Translations under genes and position numbers: made by a program
In this document: piece by piece, positions 17,384 through 26,022 of the stretch
Numbering within the stretch: position 1 is the stretch's first letter
Layout: every line of letters begins with the position of its first letter
Notes under the pieces: generated by a model
The model's database searches: none
What the model was told of the DNA's origin: nothing
Seen by the model: the letters and a program-made list of their open reading frames with translations, nothing else
Assembly (NCBI GenBank): GCA_963668595.1
Contig: OY764876.1
Span: 62,001-126,000 of the forward strand
Length of the DNA stretch: 64,000 bases
Source of the DNA: GWE2-42-39 sp963668595
Lineage (GTDB): Bacteria; Bacteroidota; Bacteroidia; Bacteroidales; Prolixibacteraceae
Direction of reading: 5' to 3'

Positions 17384-18904
17384 ATGAGCGACAGATTGTA
17401 CATTTTTGACACTACACTGAGAGATGGAGAACAGGTTCCCGGGTGTCAATTGAATACGGTAGAGAAAATTGAAGTTGCCCGAGCGTTGGAAGAATTAGGA
17501 GTCGATGTAATTGAAGCAGGCTTTCCTATTTCCAGTCCCGGCGATTTTAAATCGGTAGTAGAAATTTCGAAAGCGGTGACCTGGCCAACGATTTGTGCCC
17601 TAACCCGCGCCGTTGAAAAAGACATTGATGTTGCCGCCGAAGCACTAAAATATGCCAAGAAAGGACGTATTCATACCGGAATCGGAACTTCACCATACCA
17701 TATTTATCACAAATTAAATTCTAATCCTGATGAAATTCTTCAGCGTGCAGTGGCTGCTGTAAAGTACGCCAAGAAATATGTGGAAGATGTGGAATTTTAT
17801 GCTGAAGATGCTGGTCGTTCTGAAAACGAGTATCTTGCCCGGGTGGTAGAAGCTGTTATTAAAGCGGGAGCTACAGTGGTAAATATCCCGGATACTACCG
17901 GATATACAATGCCTCACGAATTTGGCGAGAAAATAAAATATCTGATGGACAATGTGCGCGGAGTAGAAAATGCAATTATTTCAACTCACTGTCACAACGA
18001 TTTAGGTATGGCAACTGCCAACACTATTGCCGGTATTATAAATGGAGCTCGTCAGGCAGAGGTTACAATCAATGGAATTGGTGAACGTGCTGGAAATACT
18101 TCGTTGGAAGAAGTGGTAATGACACTGAAAAGCCGTTATGCAGTGTTGGGAATTGATACCAACATCAAAACACAAAATATTTACAAAACCAGTCGTTTGG
18201 TTTCGAATCTGATGAACATGCCGGTGCAGCCCAATAAAGCGATTGTTGGACGTAATGCTTTTGCTCACTCATCGGGTATTCACCAGGATGGTGTACTGAA
18301 GAATCGCGAGAATTATGAAATTATCGATCCGAAAGATGTGGGTATCAGTGAGTCAAGTATTGTGTTGACTGCCCGTAGTGGACGTGCTGCATTGAAACAT
18401 CGTCTGGAGGTGTTGGGTTTCAGATTGGATAAGGAAAAGCTGGACGATGTGTATAAAAAATTCCTTGAACTGGCTGATCGTAAAAAAGATATTAAAGACG
18501 ATGACATTGCCGTATTGGTAGGGGATTTGAGTAAAAAAGAAAGCCGTATCAAACTCGACTTTTTGCAAGTGGTTACCGGGAAATCGCTGATTCCAATGGC
18601 TACTGTTCGTATTGATATTGCTGGCGAAAAATTTGATGCCACAGCTTCCGGAAATGGCCCGGTTGATGCAGCAATCAAAGCGGTAAAACAAATCATTCGC
18701 CGTCAGGTTACAGTGGAAGAATTCCTTATTCAGGCTATAACAAAAGGAAGCGACGATGTGGGAAAAGTTCATCTGGAACTCGATTTCGAATCAAATCGTT
18801 ATCATGGTTTTGGTGCTCATACCGATATTATTACTGCATCGGTGGAAGCATTCCTGGATGCAATCAATAAAATGCCAGTGGTGAGTGCAGCCATTGCTAA
18901 TTAA
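17384..18904 (+). CDS. leuA: 2-isopropylmalate synthase
   Basis: 506 residues from ATG 17384. An in-frame ATG at 17342 lies inside the terminator hairpin and is rejected. The HMGL-like TIM barrel begins FDTTLRDGEQVPGCQL, with catalytic R13 and D14. The conserved metal-binding pair appears in STHCHNDLGMATAN, and GIGERAGN follows. The C-terminal regulatory domain (about 385-506; IPMATVRIDIAGEKFDATASGNGPVDAAIKA) binds leucine in the family and gives feedback inhibition. It condenses acetyl-CoA with 2-oxoisovalerate, the first committed step of leucine synthesis. First gene of leuA-leuC-leuD-cimA-leuB. Confidence 0.95.
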   Translation: MSDRLYIFDTTLRDGEQVPGCQLNTVEKIEVARALEELGVDVIEAGFPISSPGDFKSVVEISKAVTWPTICALTRAVEKDIDVAAEALKYAKKGRIHTGIGTSPYHIYHKLNSNPDEILQRAVAAVKYAKKYVEDVEFYAEDAGRSENEYLARVVEAVIKAGATVVNIPDTTGYTMPHEFGEKIKYLMDNVRGVENAIISTHCHNDLGMATANTIAGIINGARQAEVTINGIGERAGNTSLEEVVMTLKSRYAVLGIDTNIKTQNIYKTSRLVSNLMNMPVQPNKAIVGRNAFAHSSGIHQDGVLKNRENYEIIDPKDVGISESSIVLTARSGRAALKHRLEVLGFRLDKEKLDDVYKKFLELADRKKDIKDDDIAVLVGDLSKKESRIKLDFLQVVTGKSLIPMATVRIDIAGEKFDATASGNGPVDAAIKAVKQIIRRQVTVEEFLIQAITKGSDDVGKVHLELDFESNRYHGFGAHTDIITASVEAFLDAINKMPVVSAAIAN

Positions 18905-18954
18905 GTGAGAGTCTTGACGAAATAAGAAGTAAAATCAACTAAAATATTATTCCC

Positions 18955-20355
18955 TTGGAAGCAAAAACTATTTTCGATAAAATTTGGGATGCCCACGTGG
19001 TTAGGCAAGTTGAGGGAGGTCCCAATGTATTGTATATCGATCGTCATTTTATACATGAAGTGACCAGTCCGGTTGCCTTTTTAGGATTGAAAAATCGTGG
19101 ACAAAAAGTGTTTCGTCCGGATCAGACCACTGCAACACCCGATCACAATGTGCCAACAGAAAATCAGCATCTGAGCATTCGCGATGAGTTGTCGCGCAAG
19201 CAGGTTGAAACACTGAAACGGAATTGTGAAGAGAATGGTATTGTGTATCATGGACTGGGAACCCAAGGACATGGCGTGGTTCATATTATTGGTCCTGAAA
19301 TGGGATTAACACAACCAGGGATGACCATTGTTTGCGGCGATAGCCATACTTCAACGCACGGTGCTTTTGGGGCAATTGCTTTCGGTATTGGTACCAGTGA
19401 GGTTGAAATGGTATTGGCCAGTCAGTGTATCATGCAACCGAAGCCAAAGAAAATGCGCATTACGGTGAAAGGTCAACTGAAACCAGCTGTGACCGCTAAA
19501 GATATTGCATTGTATATTATTTCGAAGATTTCAACCAGTGGAGGAACCGGCCATTTTATTGAATATGCTGGTTCTGCAATTGAAAGTCTGAGCATGGAAG
19601 GCCGTATGACACTTTGTAACATGAGTATTGAGTGCGGTGCCCGTGGAGGAATGATTGCTCCGGATGAAACAACTTTTGCATACGTAAAAGTCCGTGCATT
19701 TGCGCCAAAAGGAGAAGCATGGGACAAAACGCTGGCTTACTGGAAAACACTGAAAACAGACGAAGGTGCAACCTTCGATACCGAGTTGGAATTTGATGCT
19801 GCTGACATTGAGCCGATGATTACTTTCGGAACCAATCCGGGAATGGGGATTGGTGTGAGTGAATCGATTCCGACAGGAGCTGCATTGGAAGGAACAGACA
19901 AAACCAGTTTTGAGAAATCGCTGACCTACATGGGATACCGCGGTGGCGATAAAATGGCAGGAAAACCTGTTGATTTTGTATTTGTTGGAAGTTGTACTAA
20001 CGGACGTATTGAAGATTTTCGTGAATTTGCCTCGTTTGTGAAAGGACGCAAAAAAGCAGAGAATATCACTGCATGGTTGGTGCCTGGATCAAAAGTGGTT
20101 GAAGATCAAATTCGCGCAGAAGGATTGGTTGAGATTTTGGAAGCTGCCGGATTTGAACTACGTCAGCCCGGATGTTCTGCCTGTCTGGCAATGAATGACG
20201 ATAAAGTGCCTGCCGGAAAATATGCTGTTTCAACATCGAACCGGAATTTCGAAGGACGTCAGGGGCCAGGAGCCCGCACATTGCTGGCGAGTCCGCTTAC
20301 CGCGGCTGCCGCAGCTGTAACCGGTGTAATTACCGATCCGCGCGAGCTGATGTAA
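18955..20355 (+). CDS. leuC: 3-isopropylmalate dehydratase large subunit
   Basis: 466 residues, aconitase-superfamily large subunit. Cluster ligand regions are visible: VFVGSCTNGRIEDF gives one cysteine and GCSACLAMN the other two. CGDSHTSTHGAFGA and SNRNFEGRQG are conserved substrate or fold motifs. With LeuD it isomerises 2- to 3-isopropylmalate and, given CimA in this operon, probably also citramalate to 3-methylmalate. The start is TTG 18955, giving MEAKTIFDKIWDAHVV; no ATG or GTG fits the family N terminus. The gap after leuA is 50 bp. Confidence 0.95.
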   Translation: MEAKTIFDKIWDAHVVRQVEGGPNVLYIDRHFIHEVTSPVAFLGLKNRGQKVFRPDQTTATPDHNVPTENQHLSIRDELSRKQVETLKRNCEENGIVYHGLGTQGHGVVHIIGPEMGLTQPGMTIVCGDSHTSTHGAFGAIAFGIGTSEVEMVLASQCIMQPKPKKMRITVKGQLKPAVTAKDIALYIISKISTSGGTGHFIEYAGSAIESLSMEGRMTLCNMSIECGARGGMIAPDETTFAYVKVRAFAPKGEAWDKTLAYWKTLKTDEGATFDTELEFDAADIEPMITFGTNPGMGIGVSESIPTGAALEGTDKTSFEKSLTYMGYRGGDKMAGKPVDFVFVGSCTNGRIEDFREFASFVKGRKKAENITAWLVPGSKVVEDQIRAEGLVEILEAAGFELRQPGCSACLAMNDDKVPAGKYAVSTSNRNFEGRQGPGARTLLASPLTAAAAAVTGVITDPRELM

Positions 20356-20445
20356 GAGTTCTGAGTTCGAAGTCCTTGAAGCCTGATCCTTGAGTCTTTT
20401 TTGATAAAAGTTTGGGGTTTTGAGTGCGCGACTTGAAAAGAAAAT

Positions 20446-20475
20446 ATTCTAACATTCTAAATTCTAATATTCTAA
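20446..20475. repeat. Heptamer repeat ATTCTAA, four copies
   Basis: ATTCTAA at 20446-20452, 20454-20460, 20461-20467 and 20469-20475, ending 2 bp before the leuD start codon, so it fills the ribosome-binding region. Copies are separated by zero or one base. Confidence 0.75.
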
Positions 20476-20477
20476 AA

Positions 20478-21068
20478 ATGGCATACGATAAATTCTCAAC
20501 AATAAAGTCTCCGGCCGTACCTCTTCCTATCGAAAATGTGGATACCGACCAGATAATTCCGGCTCGCTTCCTGAAAGCGGTAGAACGCAAAGGCTTTGGC
20601 GACAATTTGTTCCGCGACTGGCGGTACGACAATCAGAATAATCCGATTCCCTCTTTTGCATTGAATAATGCGATGTATTCAGGAAAAATTTTAGTGAGTG
20701 GCAAAAACTTTGGAAGTGGTTCGAGTCGCGAACATGCTGCCTGGTCGATCTATGATTATGGTTTTCGGGTGGTTGTTTCCAGTTTTTTTGCTGATATTTT
20801 CAAGGGAAATGCGCTGAACAACGGTTTGTTGCCGGTTGTTATTTCTGCAGGTTTTCTTGAACGGATTTTTACGGCAATAGAAAAAGATCCAAATACTGAA
20901 TTTGAAGTAAATCTGGAAGAACAACGCTTTACCATGTTGGCGACCGGAGAATCTGAAAATTTCGAGATCAACCCATATAAAAAACATTGTTTGGCTAATG
21001 GCCTCGACGATATTGATTACCTGGTAGAAATGAAAGACGACATTGCTGCTTTTGAACAGGCACGCTAA
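20478..21068 (+). CDS. leuD: 3-isopropylmalate dehydratase small subunit
   Basis: 196 residues from ATG 20478 (MAYDKFSTIKSPAVPL). A GTG at 20424 would add a non-homologous extension translated through the ATTCTAA repeat and is rejected. The swivel domain shows NVDTDQIIPARFLK, the substrate-binding loop KNFGSGSSREHAAW, and FADIFKGNALNNGLLPV. It pairs with LeuC. The 122-bp gap after leuC is unusually long for this operon and consists of short repeats, which may tune LeuD translation. Confidence 0.95.
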   Translation: MAYDKFSTIKSPAVPLPIENVDTDQIIPARFLKAVERKGFGDNLFRDWRYDNQNNPIPSFALNNAMYSGKILVSGKNFGSGSSREHAAWSIYDYGFRVVVSSFFADIFKGNALNNGLLPVVISAGFLERIFTAIEKDPNTEFEVNLEEQRFTMLATGESENFEINPYKKHCLANGLDDIDYLVEMKDDIAAFEQAR

Positions 21069-21099
21069 GTAACTTCTTTCTTCCAAAAAATAATAAAAA

Positions 21100-22677
21100 A
21101 TGATGGATGACAGGGTGCTAATCATGGATACGACCCTGCGTGACGGGGAGCAAACAACCGGCGTTTCGTTTACCGAAGCCGAAAAACTCAGCGTGGCGCG
21201 GGTACTGCTCGACGACCTGAACGTGGATCGCATTGAAATTGCATCGGCTCGTGTTTCTGACGGAGAATTTCGAGGAACCAGTCGTGTAATGGCCTGGGCA
21301 CGCGAGAAAGGACACATCGAAAAGGTGGAAGTACTCGGTTTTGTTGATGGACAGGTATCGGTGGACTGGATTGTGCGTGCAGGAGGGCGGGTGTTGAACT
21401 TGTTGTGTAAAGGTTCGCTGAAACATGTGAGTGAGCAGTTGCGCAAAACTCCGGAGCAACACATTGCCGACATTCGTAAAGTGATTGCTTATGCGAAATC
21501 GCAGGGCGTTCGGGTAAATGTTTATCTCGAAGACTGGTCGAATGGGATGCGTAGTTCGCGTGAATATGTGCACCAAATGATTTCGTGGCTGAAAGATGAA
21601 CAGGTTGAGCGGATTATGCTGCCCGATACGCTGGGTATTCTTGATCCGGACGAAACGTACGATTTCTGTAAGGAAATGATTGAGCACTATCCTGAAGTGA
21701 AGTTCGATTTTCATGCGCATAACGATTACGACTTGGCAATTGCCAACGTATATCATGCAGTGAAAGCAGGCATTCGCTGTATTCACACTACTGTAAACGG
21801 ATTAGGAGAACGGGCAGGGAATGCGCCACTTTCGAGCGCCATTGCAACTGTTAAAGATCATTTGAAACTCAGAACCAGCATTAACGAAACAAAAATCAAT
21901 AAGGTTTCGCGCTTGGTGGAGTCGTTTTCAGGAATACGTATTCCAACCAATAAACCATTGATTGGCGAATTTGTGTTTACGCAATGCAGTGGTATTCATG
22001 CCGATGGCGACAATAAAAATAATTTGTATTTCAACGATTTGTTGCCCGAGCGATTTGGCCGTATTCGCAAATATGCGCTGGGAAAAACTTCAGGAAAAGC
22101 AAATATTAAGAAGAACCTGGAAGACATAGGTATTGAACTCGACCCCGAATCGCTGAAATTGGTGACTGACCGGATTATTGAGTTGGGCGACAAAAAAGAA
22201 ACCGTAACGTCAGAAGATTTGCCTTATATTGTTGCCGATGTGTTGAATAACAAGGAAGTAGAGAATAAAATTCTGATTCGGAATTATTCTATTTCTCACG
22301 CTTATGGTTTGCATCCGGTTGCATCGGTGAGCATTGAAGTTCATGGAAAAGCTTATGAAGGAACTTCGCATGGCGACGGTCAGTACGATGCATTTATGAA
22401 TGCGGTACGAAGCATTTATCAGAAGTTGAAAAAGCCACTACCCAAATTGATTGATTATGCGGTGACCATCCCTCCGGGTGGGAAAACCGATGCCTTGGTT
22501 GAGACTGTAATTACCTGGGAAAACGGGCGCGAATTTAAAACTCGCGGCTTGGACTCGGACCAGACAGCATCAGCCATTAAAGCAACCATGCGCATGTTGA
22601 ACCTGATTGAGCATGAAAAGGATGGTGGAATTCTAAACTTCAATACCATTTACGAAAAGATCAAGAAGAACTTGTAG
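21100..22677 (+). CDS. cimA: (R)-citramalate synthase, Leptospira type
   Basis: 525 residues, an isopropylmalate-synthase superfamily member but clearly not a second LeuA. Its motifs follow the Leptospira interrogans citramalate synthase as I remember it: VDRIEIASARVS, VEVLGFVDG, VLNLLCKGSLKH, VNVYLEDWSNG and RKYALGKTSGKA. Catalytic R14/D15 are in TLRDGEQ. The hydrophobic pyruvate pocket residues of that enzyme correspond to L79, L102 and Y142 here, with E144 beside them. The C-terminal regulatory domain (about 400-525) is complete, so isoleucine feedback is expected. Reaction: acetyl-CoA plus pyruvate to citramalate, then LeuCD and LeuB to 2-oxobutyrate. Its place between leuD and leuB supports this threonine-independent isoleucine route. 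Confidence 0.88.
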   Translation: MMDDRVLIMDTTLRDGEQTTGVSFTEAEKLSVARVLLDDLNVDRIEIASARVSDGEFRGTSRVMAWAREKGHIEKVEVLGFVDGQVSVDWIVRAGGRVLNLLCKGSLKHVSEQLRKTPEQHIADIRKVIAYAKSQGVRVNVYLEDWSNGMRSSREYVHQMISWLKDEQVERIMLPDTLGILDPDETYDFCKEMIEHYPEVKFDFHAHNDYDLAIANVYHAVKAGIRCIHTTVNGLGERAGNAPLSSAIATVKDHLKLRTSINETKINKVSRLVESFSGIRIPTNKPLIGEFVFTQCSGIHADGDNKNNLYFNDLLPERFGRIRKYALGKTSGKANIKKNLEDIGIELDPESLKLVTDRIIELGDKKETVTSEDLPYIVADVLNNKEVENKILIRNYSISHAYGLHPVASVSIEVHGKAYEGTSHGDGQYDAFMNAVRSIYQKLKKPLPKLIDYAVTIPPGGKTDALVETVITWENGREFKTRGLDSDQTASAIKATMRMLNLIEHEKDGGILNFNTIYEKIKKNL

Positions 22678-22679
22678 TG

Positions 22680-22711
22680 AAAGTCAAAAGGAGAAAGTTA
22701 AAAGTCAAAAG
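22680..22711. repeat. AAAGTCAAAAG direct repeat upstream of leuB
   Basis: AAAGTCAAAAG at 22680-22690 and 22701-22711 (21-bp period), with the related GAAAGTTAAAAG between them. It fills most of the 58-bp gap between cimA and leuB. Confidence 0.65.
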
Positions 22712-22735
22712 TAGATTAACGATATTACAAAGAAT

Positions 22736-23800
22736 ATGAAGCTGAATATTGCTGTATTGCCCGGAGACGGGATCGGTCCTGAGATTATCGATCAGGCCAT
22801 GAAAGCCGTGAAAGCGGTTGCTGAAAAGTTTAATCACCAATTGGAATATCAATTCGGGCTGACCGGAGCTACGGCGATCGATCAGGTGGGAGAACCTTAT
22901 CCGGATGCAACACATGAGTTATGTATGCAGTCGGATGCCGTGTTGTTCGGAGCCATTGGCGACCCAAAATTTGATAATAACCCCAAAGCAAAAGTGCGTC
23001 CGGAACAGGGACTGCTTGCTATGCGTAAAAAGCTGGGTTTGTATGCCAACATTCGTCCGGTTGAAACATTCGAATCGTTGTTGCATAAATCGCCTCTGCG
23101 CCGCGAACTGGTTGAAGGAGCTGATTTTGTTGCTATCCGTGAATTGACCGGAGGTATTTATTTTGGTGAAAAAGGCCGGAAAGACGATGGCAATACTGCT
23201 TTTGATACCTGTACTTATACGCGTGCTGAAGTGGAACGCATTCTGAAACTGGGATACGATTTTTCCATGAAACGCAATAAAAAACTGACTGTTGTTGACA
23301 AAGCAAATGTGCTGGAAAGTTCACGTTTGTGGCGCGAAATAGCACAGGAAATGGCTCCAACTTACCCAGAGGTGACTACCGAATACATGTTTGTTGACAA
23401 TGCAGCAATGCAAATTATTCAGTGGCCAAAAAACTTCGATGTAATGGTAACTGAAAATATGTTTGGCGATATTTTGACCGACGAAGCGAGTGTAATTACC
23501 GGTTCGCTAGGCTTGCTGCCTTCTGCTTCAATTGGTATCCATACTTCGGTGTTCGAGCCAATTCACGGTTCGTATCCGCAGGCTGCCGGAAAGGATATTG
23601 CTAACCCGATTGCTACTATTTTATCAGCTGCCATGATGTTCGAATATGCTTTCAACCTGAAAGAAGAAGGAAAATTGATTCGCGATGCAGTGGCTGCATC
23701 AATGGCTGAAGGAGTAGTAACGGTAGATATTGCAGAAGGAAAATCGTACAAAACTTCGGAGGTGGGCGACTGGATTGCTTCCTGGATTGCGAAAGCCTAA
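22736..23800 (+). CDS. leuB: 3-isopropylmalate dehydrogenase
   Basis: 354 residues, isocitrate/isopropylmalate dehydrogenase fold. Visible are the N-terminal LPGDGIGPEI, the substrate-binding arginines in LYANIRPVETF and VAIRELTGGIYFGEKG, the catalytic YTRAEVERI segment, VDKANVLESSRLW, the metal-binding aspartates in NMFGDILTDEASVITG, and the NAD-specific EPIHGSYPQAAGKDIANP. It oxidatively decarboxylates 3-isopropylmalate to 4-methyl-2-oxopentanoate and probably 3-methylmalate to 2-oxobutyrate. Last gene of the operon, followed by a strong terminator. Confidence 0.96.
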   Translation: MKLNIAVLPGDGIGPEIIDQAMKAVKAVAEKFNHQLEYQFGLTGATAIDQVGEPYPDATHELCMQSDAVLFGAIGDPKFDNNPKAKVRPEQGLLAMRKKLGLYANIRPVETFESLLHKSPLRRELVEGADFVAIRELTGGIYFGEKGRKDDGNTAFDTCTYTRAEVERILKLGYDFSMKRNKKLTVVDKANVLESSRLWREIAQEMAPTYPEVTTEYMFVDNAAMQIIQWPKNFDVMVTENMFGDILTDEASVITGSLGLLPSASIGIHTSVFEPIHGSYPQAAGKDIANPIATILSAAMMFEYAFNLKEEGKLIRDAVAASMAEGVVTVDIAEGKSYKTSEVGDWIASWIAKA

Positions 23801-23820
23801 GCCGTTTTTTTCAGAATAAA

Positions 23821-23866
23821 ATAATCCTGACAGGTTTTTTGAATACCTGCCAGGATTATCTTTTTT
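23821..23866. terminator. Terminator between leuB and the porin-like gene
   Basis: 23821-23835 (ATAATCCTGACAGGT) pairs with 23845-23859 (ACCTGCCAGGATTAT) with a single A/C mismatch, followed by CTTTTTT. It lies between convergent genes and can serve both. Confidence 0.85.
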
Positions 23867-25142
23867 AAAAGAAATAATATACCGACAACAGACTGCGCAG
23901 GTTGCCGGTCCATTCGGTTGAAACAGGAAGCGCGTGATAATCGCGAGCCATTATTCCGTTTTGTTTTTTACCAAATTCGGCACGGGTATATTCCAATTCG
24001 CAGGCAAAACGTAATTTGCCAACATTACGAATAACGCGTGGCGAAACACGATACAACATGTTGATGTCGGTTCCCGGTCCGTAAACGGTGTTGCTTGTGT
24101 TCGACAGAGCTTCTTTTGTTCCCAGCGATTTATTTGCTCCGGCAAAAATTCCGAATTGCCAGTCTTTTCCGTTGGTGTGAATTTCAGTCCAGGCAAGAGC
24201 ATTGGTCAGCGGAGTGTAGCTTTGTTCTCCTGTTGACGGATAATTTATTTTTTTCACTGCATAACCACTGAATGTCGGGAATTCAGAAATATTTTCGGCA
24301 TAAGCAGCATAGAATTTGAATGTGAGATGCTGGTTATTGGCGGTAAAAAATCCTAAAAACATTTTGCTGAAAAGCTGCTCGTTTACTTCAAAGGTTTCAC
24401 CATTTACAACTGACGACAGGCGAGGTGTCAACATCTTAGCTTCCACTCCAATTCCTGCAAGAATTGAATTTCCGTTTTCATTTTTCGATTGAAAATGAAT
24501 TTGCGCATGCATGTCGGGTAAAATCGAATTTTTCAGATATGAGTTGCTTACTCCGGCAGGACCGGATGAGGCATAGTCGCGCTGTTCGCTTAAGGCGACA
24601 ATTGTGCTGAATTTCCCGAATGTTTGAGTCAGTCTGATTTGTGGGTGACGGGCAAACGGCTGGATTGGCGTTCCGGTGTTAAACGAAACGGTTGCCGGAG
24701 AGCAGGCCGGAACAAAAACCGGATTCCATGTTTGTCCCATAATTAGCTCTGTTTTTTCCCATTTCAGTTTAATGAATGCATGGCGCAAGCGCAGTAAGTG
24801 GATATTGTCGTTGGCTTGTCCAAAGAAATCGGTTTCAAGGGTTCCCGAAGTTTTTGCGCCTAGTGCATCGGGACCGCTTATTGCCAGCGAAACGCGACTT
24901 TGCAGCGACATGAACGAGGTGCTTCCTTTATCATTGATGTCGTTTCCGTGGGCATCGTATGCCGGGGCAGCAGGCCATAGCAAAAACTGGCCTTCGCGGG
25001 CGCTAACTGTTTGGCGACTGTCAACAAAAGCGTCGCTTTTTACATATCCTGAAACTTTTAAATTGACTTTCTTTTCATCGTTTTCGGCAAACAAAATGCC
25101 TGGAGACAGACAAATCAAGATTAGTAAGAATCTTTTTTTCAT
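23865..25142 (-). CDS. Outer-membrane porin-like beta-barrel
   Basis: 425 residues with a clear signal peptide (MKKRFLLILICLSPGILFA). The mature chain starts with a strand-rich segment (NLKVSGYVKSDAFVDSRQ) and continues as amphipathic strands to a terminal YYFF, the usual C-terminal signal for the BAM machinery. Features such as LQSRVSLAISGPDALGAKTSGTLE and MGQTWNPVFVP recall DcaP-like trimeric porins. No plug or TonB box, so passive uptake is likely; the substrate is not evident. It lies 118 bp downstream of the LytTR regulator on the same strand and may be under its control. Confidence 0.7.
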   Translation of the reverse strand: MKKRFLLILICLSPGILFAENDEKKVNLKVSGYVKSDAFVDSRQTVSAREGQFLLWPAAPAYDAHGNDINDKGSTSFMSLQSRVSLAISGPDALGAKTSGTLETDFFGQANDNIHLLRLRHAFIKLKWEKTELIMGQTWNPVFVPACSPATVSFNTGTPIQPFARHPQIRLTQTFGKFSTIVALSEQRDYASSGPAGVSNSYLKNSILPDMHAQIHFQSKNENGNSILAGIGVEAKMLTPRLSSVVNGETFEVNEQLFSKMFLGFFTANNQHLTFKFYAAYAENISEFPTFSGYAVKKINYPSTGEQSYTPLTNALAWTEIHTNGKDWQFGIFAGANKSLGTKEALSNTSNTVYGPGTDINMLYRVSPRVIRNVGKLRFACELEYTRAEFGKKQNGIMARDYHALPVSTEWTGNLRSLLSVYYFF

Positions 25143-25260
25143 TATTTGTTATTTGGTTATTCTTGTTTTCAGGCTGCAAAAATAGAATAGCCGGCCGGCA
25201 TGAGTGAAAAAAAAGTGTCAGATTACCTAAACTTCATAATTAAATAGGATAAAATGGCGA

Positions 25261-26022
25261 TTAAAGTTCGAAAAGTTGCCTGATTTGTTCGCTGTAATTA
25301 CGTCCGCTGATTAGTTTACTGTGCTGAGAATCGTCCATTTGAATGATGAAACGACTGGCGAAATGCCGGTTTACTTCTTTGATCATCGCTTTGTTTATCA
25401 GCAACGAACGGTGAATGCGGGTAAAATCTGCTTCCAGTTTTTCTTCGAGATAGCGTAGCGGATGTTCGGTTAAATGTTGTTTCCCATCGCGCATCACGAT
25501 GGTCACATATTTTTCTTCGGCCTTGAAATAGCTGATGTCGGCAATGCGAACAAAAAGCATGCGATCGCCAGTGCGCACCGGAATACTTGTTAGCGGGCGG
25601 CGTTGGTTTTGTTCAGCATATTTTTCAAGCAGTTGTAAAAGCTCTTCTTTTTGCTGATTTTCCTTCAAACTGGTAAATTTTTCCACCGACTTGCGTATCC
25701 GCTCTTCTTTGATGGGTTTTACTATATAATCGATGGCCGGAGTTTCGAAAGCCTGCAAGGCGTAGTCGTCGTAAGCAGTGCAGAATACAACCACCGGAAA
25801 GTGTTCGGCTTTTTGCAGCACTTCAAAGCCAGTTAGTCCGGGCATTTGAATATCAAGAAACAGCAAATCCGGTTTTTGCAGATTGATTATTTCGAGAGCT
25901 TCCAACCCATTTTTTGCCTGACCAATCAACTCAATTTCGGGCATTTCCGAAAGCAGGATGGAGAGCCGCTCGCGTGCAGGCGGCTCATCATCAGCGATCA
26001 ATGTTCTGTATCGTTTGCTCAT
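25261..26022 (-). CDS. LytTR-family response regulator
   Basis: 253 residues. Receiver domain 1-120: acidic pocket D11/D12, phosphoacceptor D57 in LLFLDIQMPG, conserved T in CTAYDDYA and K in IVKPIKEER. The DNA-binding LytTR domain is at about 150-250 (IPVRTGDRMLFVRIADISYFKAEEKYVTI, split by a strand, and FTRIHRSLLINKAMI). It overlaps the upstream kinase gene by 4 nt (ATGA), so the pair is translationally coupled. Probable targets are nearby genes such as the porin-like gene. Confidence 0.9.
   Translation of the reverse strand: MSKRYRTLIADDEPPARERLSILLSEMPEIELIGQAKNGLEALEIINLQKPDLLFLDIQMPGLTGFEVLQKAEHFPVVVFCTAYDDYALQAFETPAIDYIVKPIKEERIRKSVEKFTSLKENQQKEELLQLLEKYAEQNQRRPLTSIPVRTGDRMLFVRIADISYFKAEEKYVTIVMRDGKQHLTEHPLRYLEEKLEADFTRIHRSLLINKAMIKEVNRHFASRFIIQMDDSQHSKLISGRNYSEQIRQLFEL

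Noticed and set aside
20424..20477. GTG start adding 18 residues to LeuD
   Set aside because: The extension is translated from the ATTCTAA repeat and has no family counterpart.
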